Positions 1 to 5,298 of a stretch of 5,298 nucleotides of DNA are shown one piece after another. The position numbers were made by a program, and so were the translations under genes. The first letter of the stretch is position 1, and every line of letters starts with the position of its first letter. The notes under the pieces are model-generated. The model was not told the DNA's origin. It did not search any database and saw nothing but the letters and a program-made list of their open reading frames with translations. The DNA is from Lautropia sp. (GTDB taxonomy: Bacteria; Pseudomonadota; Gammaproteobacteria; Burkholderiales; Burkholderiaceae_E), in contig JACCRJ010000080.1 in NCBI GenBank assembly GCA_013813615.1, positions 1 to 5,298 on the forward strand. The letters are read 5' to 3'.

Positions 1-154
1 GGGCAGCGGCGGTCGCAGCCGGCGACCCCGGATCGGGTGCCTGGGCGGCCGCCGGCAGGGCGGCGAGCCAGCAGGAAACCGCGGCTGAGGCGAGCAACGC
101 GCCTGCCGCGCGCGATGCGCCCAACCCCGACAGGCTCCTGGCAGTGAGGCTCAA
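1..154 (-). CDS. N-terminus of an exported protein of unknown function (truncated by window edge)
   Basis: Reading leftward just after the uxaA stop, one frame stays open from 178 to the window edge and has the form of a Sec signal peptide followed by an alanine/proline-rich mature start. With the TTG at 154 the chain has Arg at residues 6 and 15, a hydrophobic stretch at about residues 16-36 and a good signal-peptidase I site (Ala-Ala-Ala-Gln-Ala, then Pro-Asp-Pro-Gly). I favour this TTG because a GGAG lies six bases upstream. An in-frame GTG at 166 has no visible Shine-Dalgarno but would leave only 7 bp after uxaA. A TTG at 124, ten bases after an AGGAG, is a third option. A Cys lies inside the hydrophobic segment, but the residues before it (Ala-Val-Ser) fit a lipobox poorly. 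The tight spacing suggests co-transcription with uxaA. The functional body lies outside the window, so no function can be given. Confidence 0.55.
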   Translation of the reverse strand, partial: MSLTARSLSGLGASRAAGALLASAAVSCWLAALPAAAQAPDPGSPAATAAA

Positions 155-173
155 CAGGATCTCCACTGGCGCG

Positions 174-1706
174 TCACATCACCGCGCCGAGGTACCAGGG
201 CACGAATTCCTCCGAGCCCATGCCATAGGCTTCGCTCTTGCTTTTCGCGCCGGATGCGGTACGCAGCATCAGCTCGAATATCTGCCGGCCCTTCTCCGCG
301 ACCGTACAGTTGCCTTCGACGATGTCACCGCAGTTGATGTCCATGTCCTCGGTCATGCGCTCGTAGAGCGTCGTATTGGTCGCGAGCTTCAGCGAAGGCG
401 ACGGCTTGCACCCGTAGACGGAGCCGCGGCCGGTAGTGAAGCAGATGAGGTTCGCGCCGCCGGCGACCTGGCCGGTGGCCGATACCGGGTCGTAGCCGGG
501 CGTGTCCATGAACACCATCCCTTTGCTGGTCACTGTCTCCGCGTAATTGAAGACGTCGACCAGGTTTGTCGTGCCGGCCTTGGCGACGGCGCCGAGCGAC
601 TTTTCCAGGATGGTCGTGAGCCCACCTGCCTTGTTGCCGGGCGACGGGTTGTTGTCCATGCTCCCTTCGTTGCGCGCGGTGTAGCCCTCCCACCAGCGGA
701 TCCGGTCGATCAGCTTCTGCGCCACTTCGAGGCTGACGGCTCGACGGGTCAGCAGGTGCTCGGCGCCGTAGATCTCCGGCGTCTCCGACAGGATCACCGT
801 ACCGCCGTGCGACACGACCAGGTCGCAGGCGGCGCCCAGGGCCGGATTGGCCGAGATGCCCGAGTAGCCGTCCGAGCCGCCGCATTGCAGCCCTACCTTC
901 AGCCAAGCCGCCGGCACCGCCTCGCGCTCGAGGCGGTTGGCGATCGGCAGCATCGACTGGACCGCCTCGATGCCGGCCTGCACCGTCTTGCGGCTGCCGC
1001 CCGACGCCTGGATGATCAGCGGCTTGAGCAGCTTGTCTTCCTCCAGCCCCTGTGCCTGGAAGAGGGCGTCCATCTGGTTGGCTTCGCAGCCGAGACCGAT
1101 GATGACGACGCCAGCGAAGTTGGGATGGCGAACATAGCCGGCGATGGTCCGGCGCAGCACGTCCATGCCTTTGCCGTTGCTGTCCATGCCGCAACCGACG
1201 CTGTGGGTGATGGCCACCACCCCGTCCACGTTCGGGAAGGCGGCGAGGCGCTCGTCGGTGAAATGGGCAGCCACGTACTTCGAGACGCTGGCGGAGCAGT
1301 TGACGGTGGAAATTACGCCGATGTAGTTGCGGGTAGCGATCCGGCCGTCGGCGCGGACATAGCCGTCGAAGGTGGCCGGCTTCGTCGCCGCCGGCGTCGG
1401 CTTGACGTCCACGCCGACCGCGTAGTCGCGCTCGAAGCCCTCGAAGGCGAGGTTGTGGGTATGGACGTGCTGGCCAGGCGCGATGTCACGGCTGGCGAAG
1501 CCGATGATCTGGTTGTAGCGGCGCACCGGCTGCCCCCGTGAGACGGCCCGGGTCGCGACCTTATGGCCGGCGGGTATGGCGTCGGCACAGACGATGCCTT
1601 CTTCCTCGAGGCGGGTGCCCGCCGCGAGCGGCCGGGCGGCGATCACTACGTCATCTGCGGCATTGAGACGCAGGATGGACTTTCGGATCAGCGAGACTAC
1701 GGTCAT
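174..1706 (-). CDS. uxaA: UxaA family altronate/galactarate-type dehydratase
   Basis: This is a complete 510-residue protein, about the usual length of single-chain UxaA enzymes. These are cytoplasmic, metal (iron)-dependent dehydratases that convert an aldonate or aldarate such as D-altronate into a 2-keto-3-deoxy acid. The N-terminal SAF-like domain spans about residues 12-95 and ends in the family motif His-Val-His-Thr-His-Asn (80-85). The central and C-terminal UxaA/GarD region runs from about 114 to the end. Conserved cysteine landmarks are Asn-Cys-Ser (C137), Gly-Cys-Gly-Met (C172), Gly-Leu-Gly-Cys-Glu (C207), Gln-Cys-Gly-Gly-Ser-Asp (C275) and Tyr-Gly-Cys-Lys-Pro-Ser (C433), plus Asp-Asn-Asn-Pro-Ser-Pro-Gly-Asn (351-358). 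The ATG at 1706 is the only methionine before the domain; its ribosome site is weak (GGAA, five bases upstream). The family is certain but the substrate is not. No uronate isomerase, oxidoreductase, KDG kinase or aldolase is visible nearby, so galactarate or another sugar acid remains possible. Confidence 0.93.
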   Translation of the reverse strand: MTVVSLIRKSILRLNAADDVVIAARPLAAGTRLEEEGIVCADAIPAGHKVATRAVSRGQPVRRYNQIIGFASRDIAPGQHVHTHNLAFEGFERDYAVGVDVKPTPAATKPATFDGYVRADGRIATRNYIGVISTVNCSASVSKYVAAHFTDERLAAFPNVDGVVAITHSVGCGMDSNGKGMDVLRRTIAGYVRHPNFAGVVIIGLGCEANQMDALFQAQGLEEDKLLKPLIIQASGGSRKTVQAGIEAVQSMLPIANRLEREAVPAAWLKVGLQCGGSDGYSGISANPALGAACDLVVSHGGTVILSETPEIYGAEHLLTRRAVSLEVAQKLIDRIRWWEGYTARNEGSMDNNPSPGNKAGGLTTILEKSLGAVAKAGTTNLVDVFNYAETVTSKGMVFMDTPGYDPVSATGQVAGGANLICFTTGRGSVYGCKPSPSLKLATNTTLYERMTEDMDINCGDIVEGNCTVAEKGRQIFELMLRTASGAKSKSEAYGMGSEEFVPWYLGAVM

Positions 1707-1787
1707 GGGTGTTCCAGGTCGAGAGGGGCGGCCCCGGCAGGCTCGTGTGCCCGCTCCATCGTGGGGCGCGAGCCGTACAGGTGGGCG

Positions 1788-1816
1788 ATTCTAGATCGGT
1801 TGGCGCCTGACAGCGT
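1788..1816 (-). promoter_or_regulatory. Candidate sigma-70 promoter for uxaA
   Basis: On the minus strand TAGAAT (1793-1788) matches five of six bases of the -10 consensus and lies about 80 bp before the uxaA ATG. The bases 16-18 positions upstream give no good -35 hexamer (around 1811-1816), so this promoter would be weak or activator-dependent. This is inference from motif matching only. Confidence 0.3.
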
Positions 1817-1851
1817 TCGCGACCCTGCCGCCCGGCGTGCCGGACAGGCGG

Positions 1852-1880
1852 TTTCGCGGAGGCATCCGAATCCTTACAAT
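1852..1880 (+). promoter_or_regulatory. Candidate sigma-70 promoter for the MOSC gene
   Basis: TACAAT at 1875-1880 is a five-of-six -10 match, followed by GCGG where transcription would begin. The -35 candidate at 17-bp spacing (TTTCGC, 1852-1857) is poor. Use of this promoter would give a 5' leader of about 95 nt before the ATG at 1982. Confidence 0.4.
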
Positions 1881-1971
1881 GCGGCCTCGTCTGCGCCTGC
1901 TCAACCCGGGCCATCGGATTTCGCGTATTCAGCCCGCCGCGCATTGCGCGCTTCGATCCTTGCTCCCCTCC

Positions 1972-1976
1972 GAGGG
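1972..1976 (+). promoter_or_regulatory. Shine-Dalgarno of the MOSC gene
   Basis: GAGGG lies five bases before the ATG at 1982 and supports that start over the alternative frames that begin upstream. Confidence 0.6.
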
Positions 1977-1981
1977 CCGTC

Positions 1982-2824
1982 ATGCCTGTCGTCTCCGACC
2001 TTTTCATCTACCCGATCAAGTCCTGCGCCGGCATCCGGGTCCAGTCCGCCGATCTATGGGAGACGGGTCTGTTCCTCGACCGCCTGTGGATGGTGGTGGA
2101 CGACGCCGGCCGCTTCATCTCGCAACGGACGCTGCCGCGGCTTGCGCTGGTCGAGACGTCGCTCAAGTTCGAAAGCCTGTTGGTGAAGGCGCCGGGCATG
2201 CTGCGGCTCGACATCCCGATCGGCGGCTTCGACTATTCGAAGTCGCGGCGCCTGAACGTCGAGGTCTGGGGGCAGCAGGTCGCGGCTTTCCCCGAGAACG
2301 ATCTGGTGAGCACCTGGTTCAGCCGGTTCCTGGATCGCCCGGTGCGTCTGGTGCGGATCGACCCGGATTTCCGGCGTGTCTGCGATCCGGCCTGGACCGG
2401 TGCGCAGGAGTCGATCACCCAGTTCGCCGACGGTTTTCCCCTGCTGATCGTCTCGAAAGGCTCGCTCGACGAGTTGAACCGGCGGCTCGGGGCGGCCGGC
2501 AAGGCGGCGTTGCCGATGGAGCGCTTCCGGCCGAACCTGGTCATCGACGGCGTCGATCCCAACGGTGAAGACCACTTGATCAGCCTCTCGACGGATGCCT
2601 ACGAGTTCCGCCTGGTGAAGCCGTGCGTGCGCTGCGTCATACCCTGCACCGACCAGCGGACAGCCGAGGTGGGCACCGAGCCGACCGATACGCTTGTTGC
2701 GTACCGCTACAACCAGCGCATGGACGGGCCAACCTTCGGCATGAACGCCATCGTGGCCCGCGGCAGCGACGAGGCGGTGGTGAAGGTCGGCGACGAATTG
2801 CGCGCGGAAATCGACTTCGCATGA
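1982..2824 (+). CDS. MOSC domain-containing protein (MOSC_N plus MOSC, YcbX/mARC-like)
   Basis: This is a complete 280-residue cytoplasmic protein. Residues 1 to about 120 form the MOSC_N beta-barrel domain (Tyr-Pro-Ile-Lys-Ser at 10-14, Gly-Leu-Phe-Leu-Asp-Arg at 29-34). Residues from about 130 to 278 form the MOSC domain: Phe-Ala-Asp-Gly-Phe-Pro-Leu-Leu at 148-155, Arg-Phe-Arg-Pro-Asn-Leu-Val at 181-187, Lys-Pro-Cys-Val-Arg-Cys at 213-218, Phe-Gly-Met-Asn at 252-255 and Lys-Val-Gly-Asp-Glu-Leu at 268-273. In characterised MOSC proteins (YcbX, mARC) the molybdenum cofactor is held through a conserved Cys, and the enzymes reduce N-hydroxylated compounds. C215 or C218 is the expected ligand here. 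Unlike E. coli YcbX it has no C-terminal 2Fe-2S ferredoxin domain, so reductase activity would need a separate electron donor. The start is supported by GAGGG five bases upstream. It is convergent with the SGNH gene. The true substrate is unknown. Confidence 0.93.
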   Translation: MPVVSDLFIYPIKSCAGIRVQSADLWETGLFLDRLWMVVDDAGRFISQRTLPRLALVETSLKFESLLVKAPGMLRLDIPIGGFDYSKSRRLNVEVWGQQVAAFPENDLVSTWFSRFLDRPVRLVRIDPDFRRVCDPAWTGAQESITQFADGFPLLIVSKGSLDELNRRLGAAGKAALPMERFRPNLVIDGVDPNGEDHLISLSTDAYEFRLVKPCVRCVIPCTDQRTAEVGTEPTDTLVAYRYNQRMDGPTFGMNAIVARGSDEAVVKVGDELRAEIDFA

Positions 2825-2890
2825 CCCGATCGATAAGCAGGCGATGCCGTCATGCAGGCGCGGCTCCGGGGCGCGCTTCGAGCCGTCGCG

Positions 2891-3802
2891 CTACCGCGGC
2901 TGGCTGACGGCGACGCTGGCGTTCATGGCGCCGATGCTGATCTTGCGGATGGCGACGGGTAACTGAGCCGCTGACGCGAACCTGCCGGCGGTCCTGCCGG
3001 AAGCGGTCTGCTGCCGTTCGACCGCGTCCTGCAGCGTGGCCGCCAGTGCGCCCGCCATGCAGCGATAGCTTGCATCCGTCATGTGCAACTGGTCAGGTGC
3101 AACCATCTCCGCATAGCCCCCGCCAAGGGCGGCTGCCCAGGCTTTCATCAGCCGGTAGCGATGGAAGAGCGCGGTGCCGGTAGAGATGCTAAGCCGCTGC
3201 ATCATCCTCAGGACATCGTCCCGCGCGGCGACGTCGTCGATGCGCGGCGCATGCTGCAGGTCCATCATGATGACTTCGACTCCGGCACGTCTCAGCCGCT
3301 CGATACCCAGGCGCGCCGAAGCCTCCAACTCCTCGAGCGACCGCCTCCTCAGCAGCGCGTTGCTGCCGAACTGCCAGATGACCAGGTCGGGCTTGTGGGA
3401 GAGCACGTCCTGGTCCAGCCTCGCAAGCATGTCAGGCACCTCCTGCCCATTGGCGCCGGCATTGACGACGTCGATGTCGTGGCTCGGGAAGCGGCGCGCC
3501 AGGTCTGCCTCCAGCTGACTCGGATAGCTGTTGGCCGCAGAGGTGGCACCGGCACCGGCGGTGGACGACGAGCCGATGGTGACGATCTTGAGGGTACGGC
3601 TGTGGCCGAACCTGGCGGTGAACCGGGGCACCTCGCCCTGCAGCAGTTGCGCCTTGCCGGCGTTCGGACAGGGGCGCTGCGACGCCGCGGCGCTGCCGGC
3701 CAGGGCCACGCCCGCTGTCAGCAGCAGGACTGCCACGATCGCCCGCAGCCTTTCACCGGCAGGTCTACTGGCTCCCCGAACGGCCGGGTCAGTGTCTGTC
3801 AT
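2891..3802 (-). CDS. Exported SGNH/GDSL-family hydrolase or acyltransferase (intact active site)
   Basis: This 303-residue protein has a Sec signal peptide: Arg-Leu-Arg at 18-20, a hydrophobic core at 21-38 and cleavage around the Ala-Ala-Ala-Ser of 38-41. The SGNH landmarks are present: block I Gly-Ser-Ser-Ser-Thr (77-81, nucleophile S79), block II Asn-Ala-Gly (114-116), block III Gly-Ser-Asn (146-148) and block V Asp-Gln-Leu-His (D237, H240). It should therefore be a periplasmic serine esterase or O-acyltransferase acting on a carbohydrate or ester substrate. The mature chain has only two cysteines (C45, C248), probably disulfide-bonded. I chose the ATG at 3802 because it puts the signal peptide near the N-terminus and leaves 41 bp after the upstream stop. 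No clear Shine-Dalgarno is visible, so translation may be coupled. A GTG at 3904 would extend the frame by 34 unconvincing residues inside the upstream gene. It is the last gene of the apparent OpgC-SGNH-SGNH operon. Confidence 0.87.
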   Translation of the reverse strand: MTDTDPAVRGASRPAGERLRAIVAVLLLTAGVALAGSAAASQRPCPNAGKAQLLQGEVPRFTARFGHSRTLKIVTIGSSSTAGAGATSAANSYPSQLEADLARRFPSHDIDVVNAGANGQEVPDMLARLDQDVLSHKPDLVIWQFGSNALLRRRSLEELEASARLGIERLRRAGVEVIMMDLQHAPRIDDVAARDDVLRMMQRLSISTGTALFHRYRLMKAWAAALGGGYAEMVAPDQLHMTDASYRCMAGALAATLQDAVERQQTASGRTAGRFASAAQLPVAIRKISIGAMNASVAVSQPR

Positions 3803-3843
3803 GGCGTCGATCGGATGAATTCGGGTGGTTCCGTACGAGGTAC

Positions 3844-4809
3844 TCAGCGCGGCGCGAGGCCCGCGCCGCCGACGATCATTTGTGCCGCCAGCCGGGCAAG
3901 GCACTCCTGCACGAAACCATGAGCCGACTGCTGCTCTGCATCACTGGCCGAGTCGAGGTCGATCAGGCCGGACAACGCCCAATGCTCGATCATTTCATAG
4001 CGTCGCAGCAACGGCAAATCTCGTTTACCTGCGACCCACCGCACGTAGTTGCGATAGTCGTCGGTGCGGTACAGGGCCTCGAACTGAGGGTGGAACTGGA
4101 TGTCGGCGAGTATCGTGTCAATTCCCTGTTGACGCAGGATTTCCAGTCCTTCGGTGAGGCTTTGACCGAACCGGTGGGGTGGATTACCTTGTCGGGCGTC
4201 CGCACGTCCCACCTGCCAGATCACCAGCGCCGGATTGAGCGGCAGCACCTGGCGCTTGACCAGGGTTGCCAGTTCTCCGGCCAGCGCACGGGTGCGGCCG
4301 ACCGTCTCCACCTTGAGAGGCACCCCGCCCGCACGCGCGGCAAGGTCACCCTGAAGCCGCGCCTGCAACCTCGGGGGAAAGCCTGCCACCCCGCTCGCCG
4401 GGGACTTGGCCGCGCCGGAGAGAGAGCCCAGCACGACGATGGTCAAGGGTCGGGGGCCTTCCCGCAGGGCGCGGGCGAAGCCGGGCAGCGGCTCCTGCGG
4501 GGGAGCCAGTTCGGGCGGCAGCTTGCATTGCAGCTCGCCGTTGCCCGGGCCGGTGGCTGGTTCGGCAGCCGTAGCAGGTGCGGTCGGCGATTCCGGCAGC
4601 GCCGCGTCGCTGGTGGCGCCAGCGTCCGCCGCCCGGGCGGCAGGCGGCGCAGCCGCCAGGAGGAATGCCAGGAGCAGGGGGGGCAAGCCTCCGAGCAGGG
4701 CCGGCAAGCCCTGGAGCAGGGCCGGGGGCAACGCCCTGGGGGCCGTCCGCCTGCCGGCGCGAGGGCACCTGGCAGCGCGGAACCGCTTGGGATTCAGAGG
4801 CAGCTGCAT
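3844..4809 (-). CDS. Exported SGNH-fold protein with degenerate active site (probable pseudoenzyme)
   Basis: This 321-residue paralogue of the downstream SGNH hydrolase has a long signal peptide: a basic region to about residue 25, a hydrophobic stretch at 28-53 and cleavage after Ala-Ala-Arg-Ala (57-60). An Ala/Pro/Thr-rich linker follows to about residue 90. Matching segments align clearly: Thr-Ile-Val-Val-Leu-Gly (123-128), Val-Ile-Trp-Gln-Val-Gly (196-201), Asp-Ile-Gln-Phe-His-Pro (236-241) and Arg-Arg-Tyr-Glu-Met-Ile-Glu-His-Trp (269-277). The catalytic positions do not match. The nucleophile position is L130 in Gly-Ser-Leu-Ser-Gly, the block III Asn is A203, and the block V Asp and His align with E292 and S295. 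A nearby Ser (129 or 131) and H297 could in principle compensate. The mature chain keeps two cysteines (C95, C303) matching those of the paralogue. The start at 4809 is fixed by AGGAG seven bases upstream. A structural, binding or scaffold role is inferred. Confidence 0.82.
   Translation of the reverse strand: MQLPLNPKRFRAARCPRAGRRTAPRALPPALLQGLPALLGGLPPLLLAFLLAAAPPAARAADAGATSDAALPESPTAPATAAEPATGPGNGELQCKLPPELAPPQEPLPGFARALREGPRPLTIVVLGSLSGAAKSPASGVAGFPPRLQARLQGDLAARAGGVPLKVETVGRTRALAGELATLVKRQVLPLNPALVIWQVGRADARQGNPPHRFGQSLTEGLEILRQQGIDTILADIQFHPQFEALYRTDDYRNYVRWVAGKRDLPLLRRYEMIEHWALSGLIDLDSASDAEQQSAHGFVQECLARLAAQMIVGGAGLAPR
4682..4723 (-). repeat. 21-bp tandem duplication inside the SGNH signal peptide
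   Basis: Two adjacent 21-bp units (4682-4702 and 4703-4723) agree at 18 of 21 positions, with the three differences adjacent. A weaker third unit may lie at 4661-4681 (about 14 of 21). On the minus strand the units encode Ala-Leu-Leu-Gln-Gly-Leu-Pro and Ala-Leu-Leu-Gly-Gly-Leu-Pro (residues 30-43). They lengthen the hydrophobic part of the signal peptide. Confidence 0.7.
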
Positions 4810-4816
4810 GATCCGG

Positions 4817-4822
4817 CTCCTG
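4817..4822 (-). promoter_or_regulatory. Strong Shine-Dalgarno deciding the start of the SGNH pseudoenzyme
   Basis: On the minus strand CAGGAG (4822-4817) ends seven bases before the ATG at 4809 and lies within the 19-bp gap after the OpgC stop. It favours this ATG over the 21-residue longer open frame that begins at 4872 inside the OpgC gene. Confidence 0.75.
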
Positions 4823-4828
4823 GAGTCG

Positions 4829-5298
4829 TCATTGTGCAACCTGCGCCGGGGGGGGCCTGGCGCGTTCGGCACTGCGCGACCAGTGAAGCAGGTAGGCCAG
4901 CGCGGACATCAGCGCCAGCCCGCCGAAAGACACTGCCAACTGCATCGGAAGGTGGCGTCCGAACTGCACCAGCACGAAATGGGCGACGAAGGATAGCGAG
5001 ATGCTGACGCAGAAAATGTACAGCGCGTGCTGGCCGCAGCGGATGATCGGATCGGCGATCGGCCAGTTCAAGACCGGCGCGTCCTCCGACACGAAATGCG
5101 CCACCAGGTAGGCCGCCGCCAGGAAATGCAGGAGGCGGGCGATGCCCAGGTTGCTCTTGTCGATCGGATAAAGCCAGGGCCCGACCACCACTTCCACCCA
5201 GTCGTTCAGCGGCGGGTACTTCCAGCTGGTGGTGATGAAGAGTGCGAACAGCAACCCTGCTGCAGCCAACCAGCCCAGCCACGGCCGCCAGCGTAGCC
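4829..5298 (-). CDS. OpgC-family membrane acyltransferase, C-terminal part (5' end beyond window)
   Basis: The frame is open to the window edge, leaving 155 visible residues (numbered here from the first complete codon, 5296) and a TGA at 4831-4829. OpgC proteins are polytopic inner-membrane acyltransferases, classically adding succinyl groups to osmoregulated periplasmic glucans. Four membrane segments can be seen, at about 7-24, 50-69, 90-112 and 117-139. Family-like motifs are Pro-Ile-Asp-Lys-Ser-Asn-Leu (44-50), Arg-Leu-Leu-His-Phe (54-58) and Gly-Gln-His (88-90). The basic tail after residue 139 suggests a cytoplasmic C-terminus. An apparent start in this region would be an internal TTG (5269), not a true start, since coding continues upstream of it. 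The stop is 19 bp before the next gene, implying an operon. Near the end, a run of eight C on the coding strand encodes three prolines. The acyl group and acceptor cannot be read from the sequence; no opgG or opgH lies in the window. Confidence 0.85.
   Translation of the reverse strand, partial: LRWRPWLGWLAAAGLLFALFITTSWKYPPLNDWVEVVVGPWLYPIDKSNLGIARLLHFLAAAYLVAHFVSEDAPVLNWPIADPIIRCGQHALYIFCVSISLSFVAHFVLVQFGRHLPMQLAVSFGGLALMSALAYLLHWSRSAERARPPPAQVAQ

Larger units (their letters stand above)
1707..1981. promoter_or_regulatory. Divergent intergenic region between uxaA and the MOSC gene
   Basis: This 275-bp region separates two divergently transcribed genes and so should hold both promoters. I see no convincing small gene here; the frames that cross it lack a supported start. 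Besides the two promoter candidates listed separately, the notable structure is an inverted pair CGAT / ATCG at 1786-1798 with a five-base centre, overlapping the uxaA -10 candidate. It could be a regulator site, but it is short and could be chance. Confidence 0.6.

Noticed and set aside
144..1541. Long plus-strand open frame of 465 codons
   Set aside because: It lies opposite uxaA, its product is Arg/Ala/Val/His-rich low-complexity sequence with no recognisable motif, and open antisense frames are expected at this GC content.
1741..1773. GCTCG / CGAGC inverted repeat in the uxaA leader
   Set aside because: It has five pairs with a 23-base loop, and the extension works only through wobble pairs on the non-transcribed orientation. 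There is no riboswitch-like architecture.
2857..2877. GC-rich hairpin in the convergent gap between the MOSC and SGNH genes
   Set aside because: The stem is only about five pairs with a nine-base loop and there is no T-run on either strand, so I do not call it an intrinsic terminator. The gap (2825-2890) shows nothing else.
3803..3904. N-terminal extension of the SGNH hydrolase from a GTG at 3904
   Set aside because: It would overlap the upstream gene by about 60 bp, has no properly spaced ribosome site and would place 34 polar residues before a normal signal peptide.
3083..3922. 279-codon plus-strand frame opposite the SGNH hydrolase gene
   Set aside because: The opposite strand shows conserved SGNH motifs and a signal peptide. 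This frame shows none and is a codon-bias shadow.
3880..5007. 375-codon plus-strand frame across the SGNH pseudoenzyme and OpgC genes
   Set aside because: It spans two real minus-strand genes, and its product is Arg/Gly/Gln-rich with no domain-like pattern.
1..5298. Mobile elements, CRISPR arrays, tRNA or rRNA genes
   Set aside because: I found no transposase or integrase motifs, spaced direct repeats, terminal inverted repeats or RNA-gene signatures on either strand.

Overview
The window is very GC-rich, roughly two thirds G+C by eye. It is densely coded, with strong third-position G/C bias in every gene and therefore long meaningless open frames opposite the real ones. Together with the gene families present (UxaA-type dehydratase, stand-alone MOSC protein, OpgC-type membrane acyltransferase, exported SGNH proteins), this suggests a Gram-negative proteobacterium. 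A high-GC Betaproteobacterium such as Burkholderiales or Rhodocyclales is my best guess, but that is inference and the sequence alone does not settle it.

Left part (1-1706, minus strand): a complete UxaA/altronate-dehydratase family gene. It is followed almost immediately by the first codons of an exported protein whose body lies outside the window; only its signal peptide and the start of the mature chain are visible. A 275-bp divergent intergenic region (1707-1981) separates this unit from a plus-strand gene for a 280-residue MOSC-domain protein (1982-2824) and carries plausible -10 elements in both directions.

Right part (2891-5298, minus strand): an apparent three-gene operon transcribed leftward and convergent with the MOSC gene. 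Its order is the C-terminal 155 residues of an OpgC-family polytopic membrane acyltransferase (cut by the window edge), then a 321-residue exported SGNH-fold protein with a degenerate active site, then a 303-residue exported SGNH/GDSL hydrolase with an intact catalytic motif set. The gaps are 19 and 41 bp. The two SGNH proteins are divergent paralogues with matching landmarks and each keeps exactly two cysteines in the mature chain, at equivalent positions.

The most interesting reading is that the right-hand operon is an envelope-glycan acyl-modification unit. In it a membrane acyltransferase would work with one catalytic and one apparently catalytically dead periplasmic SGNH partner. This resembles, by analogy only, the membrane-transferase plus SGNH-partner systems of alginate, cellulose and peptidoglycan O-acetylation. 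A run of eight G at the 3' end of the acyltransferase gene sits exactly where loss of one base would fuse it in frame to the SGNH pseudoenzyme.
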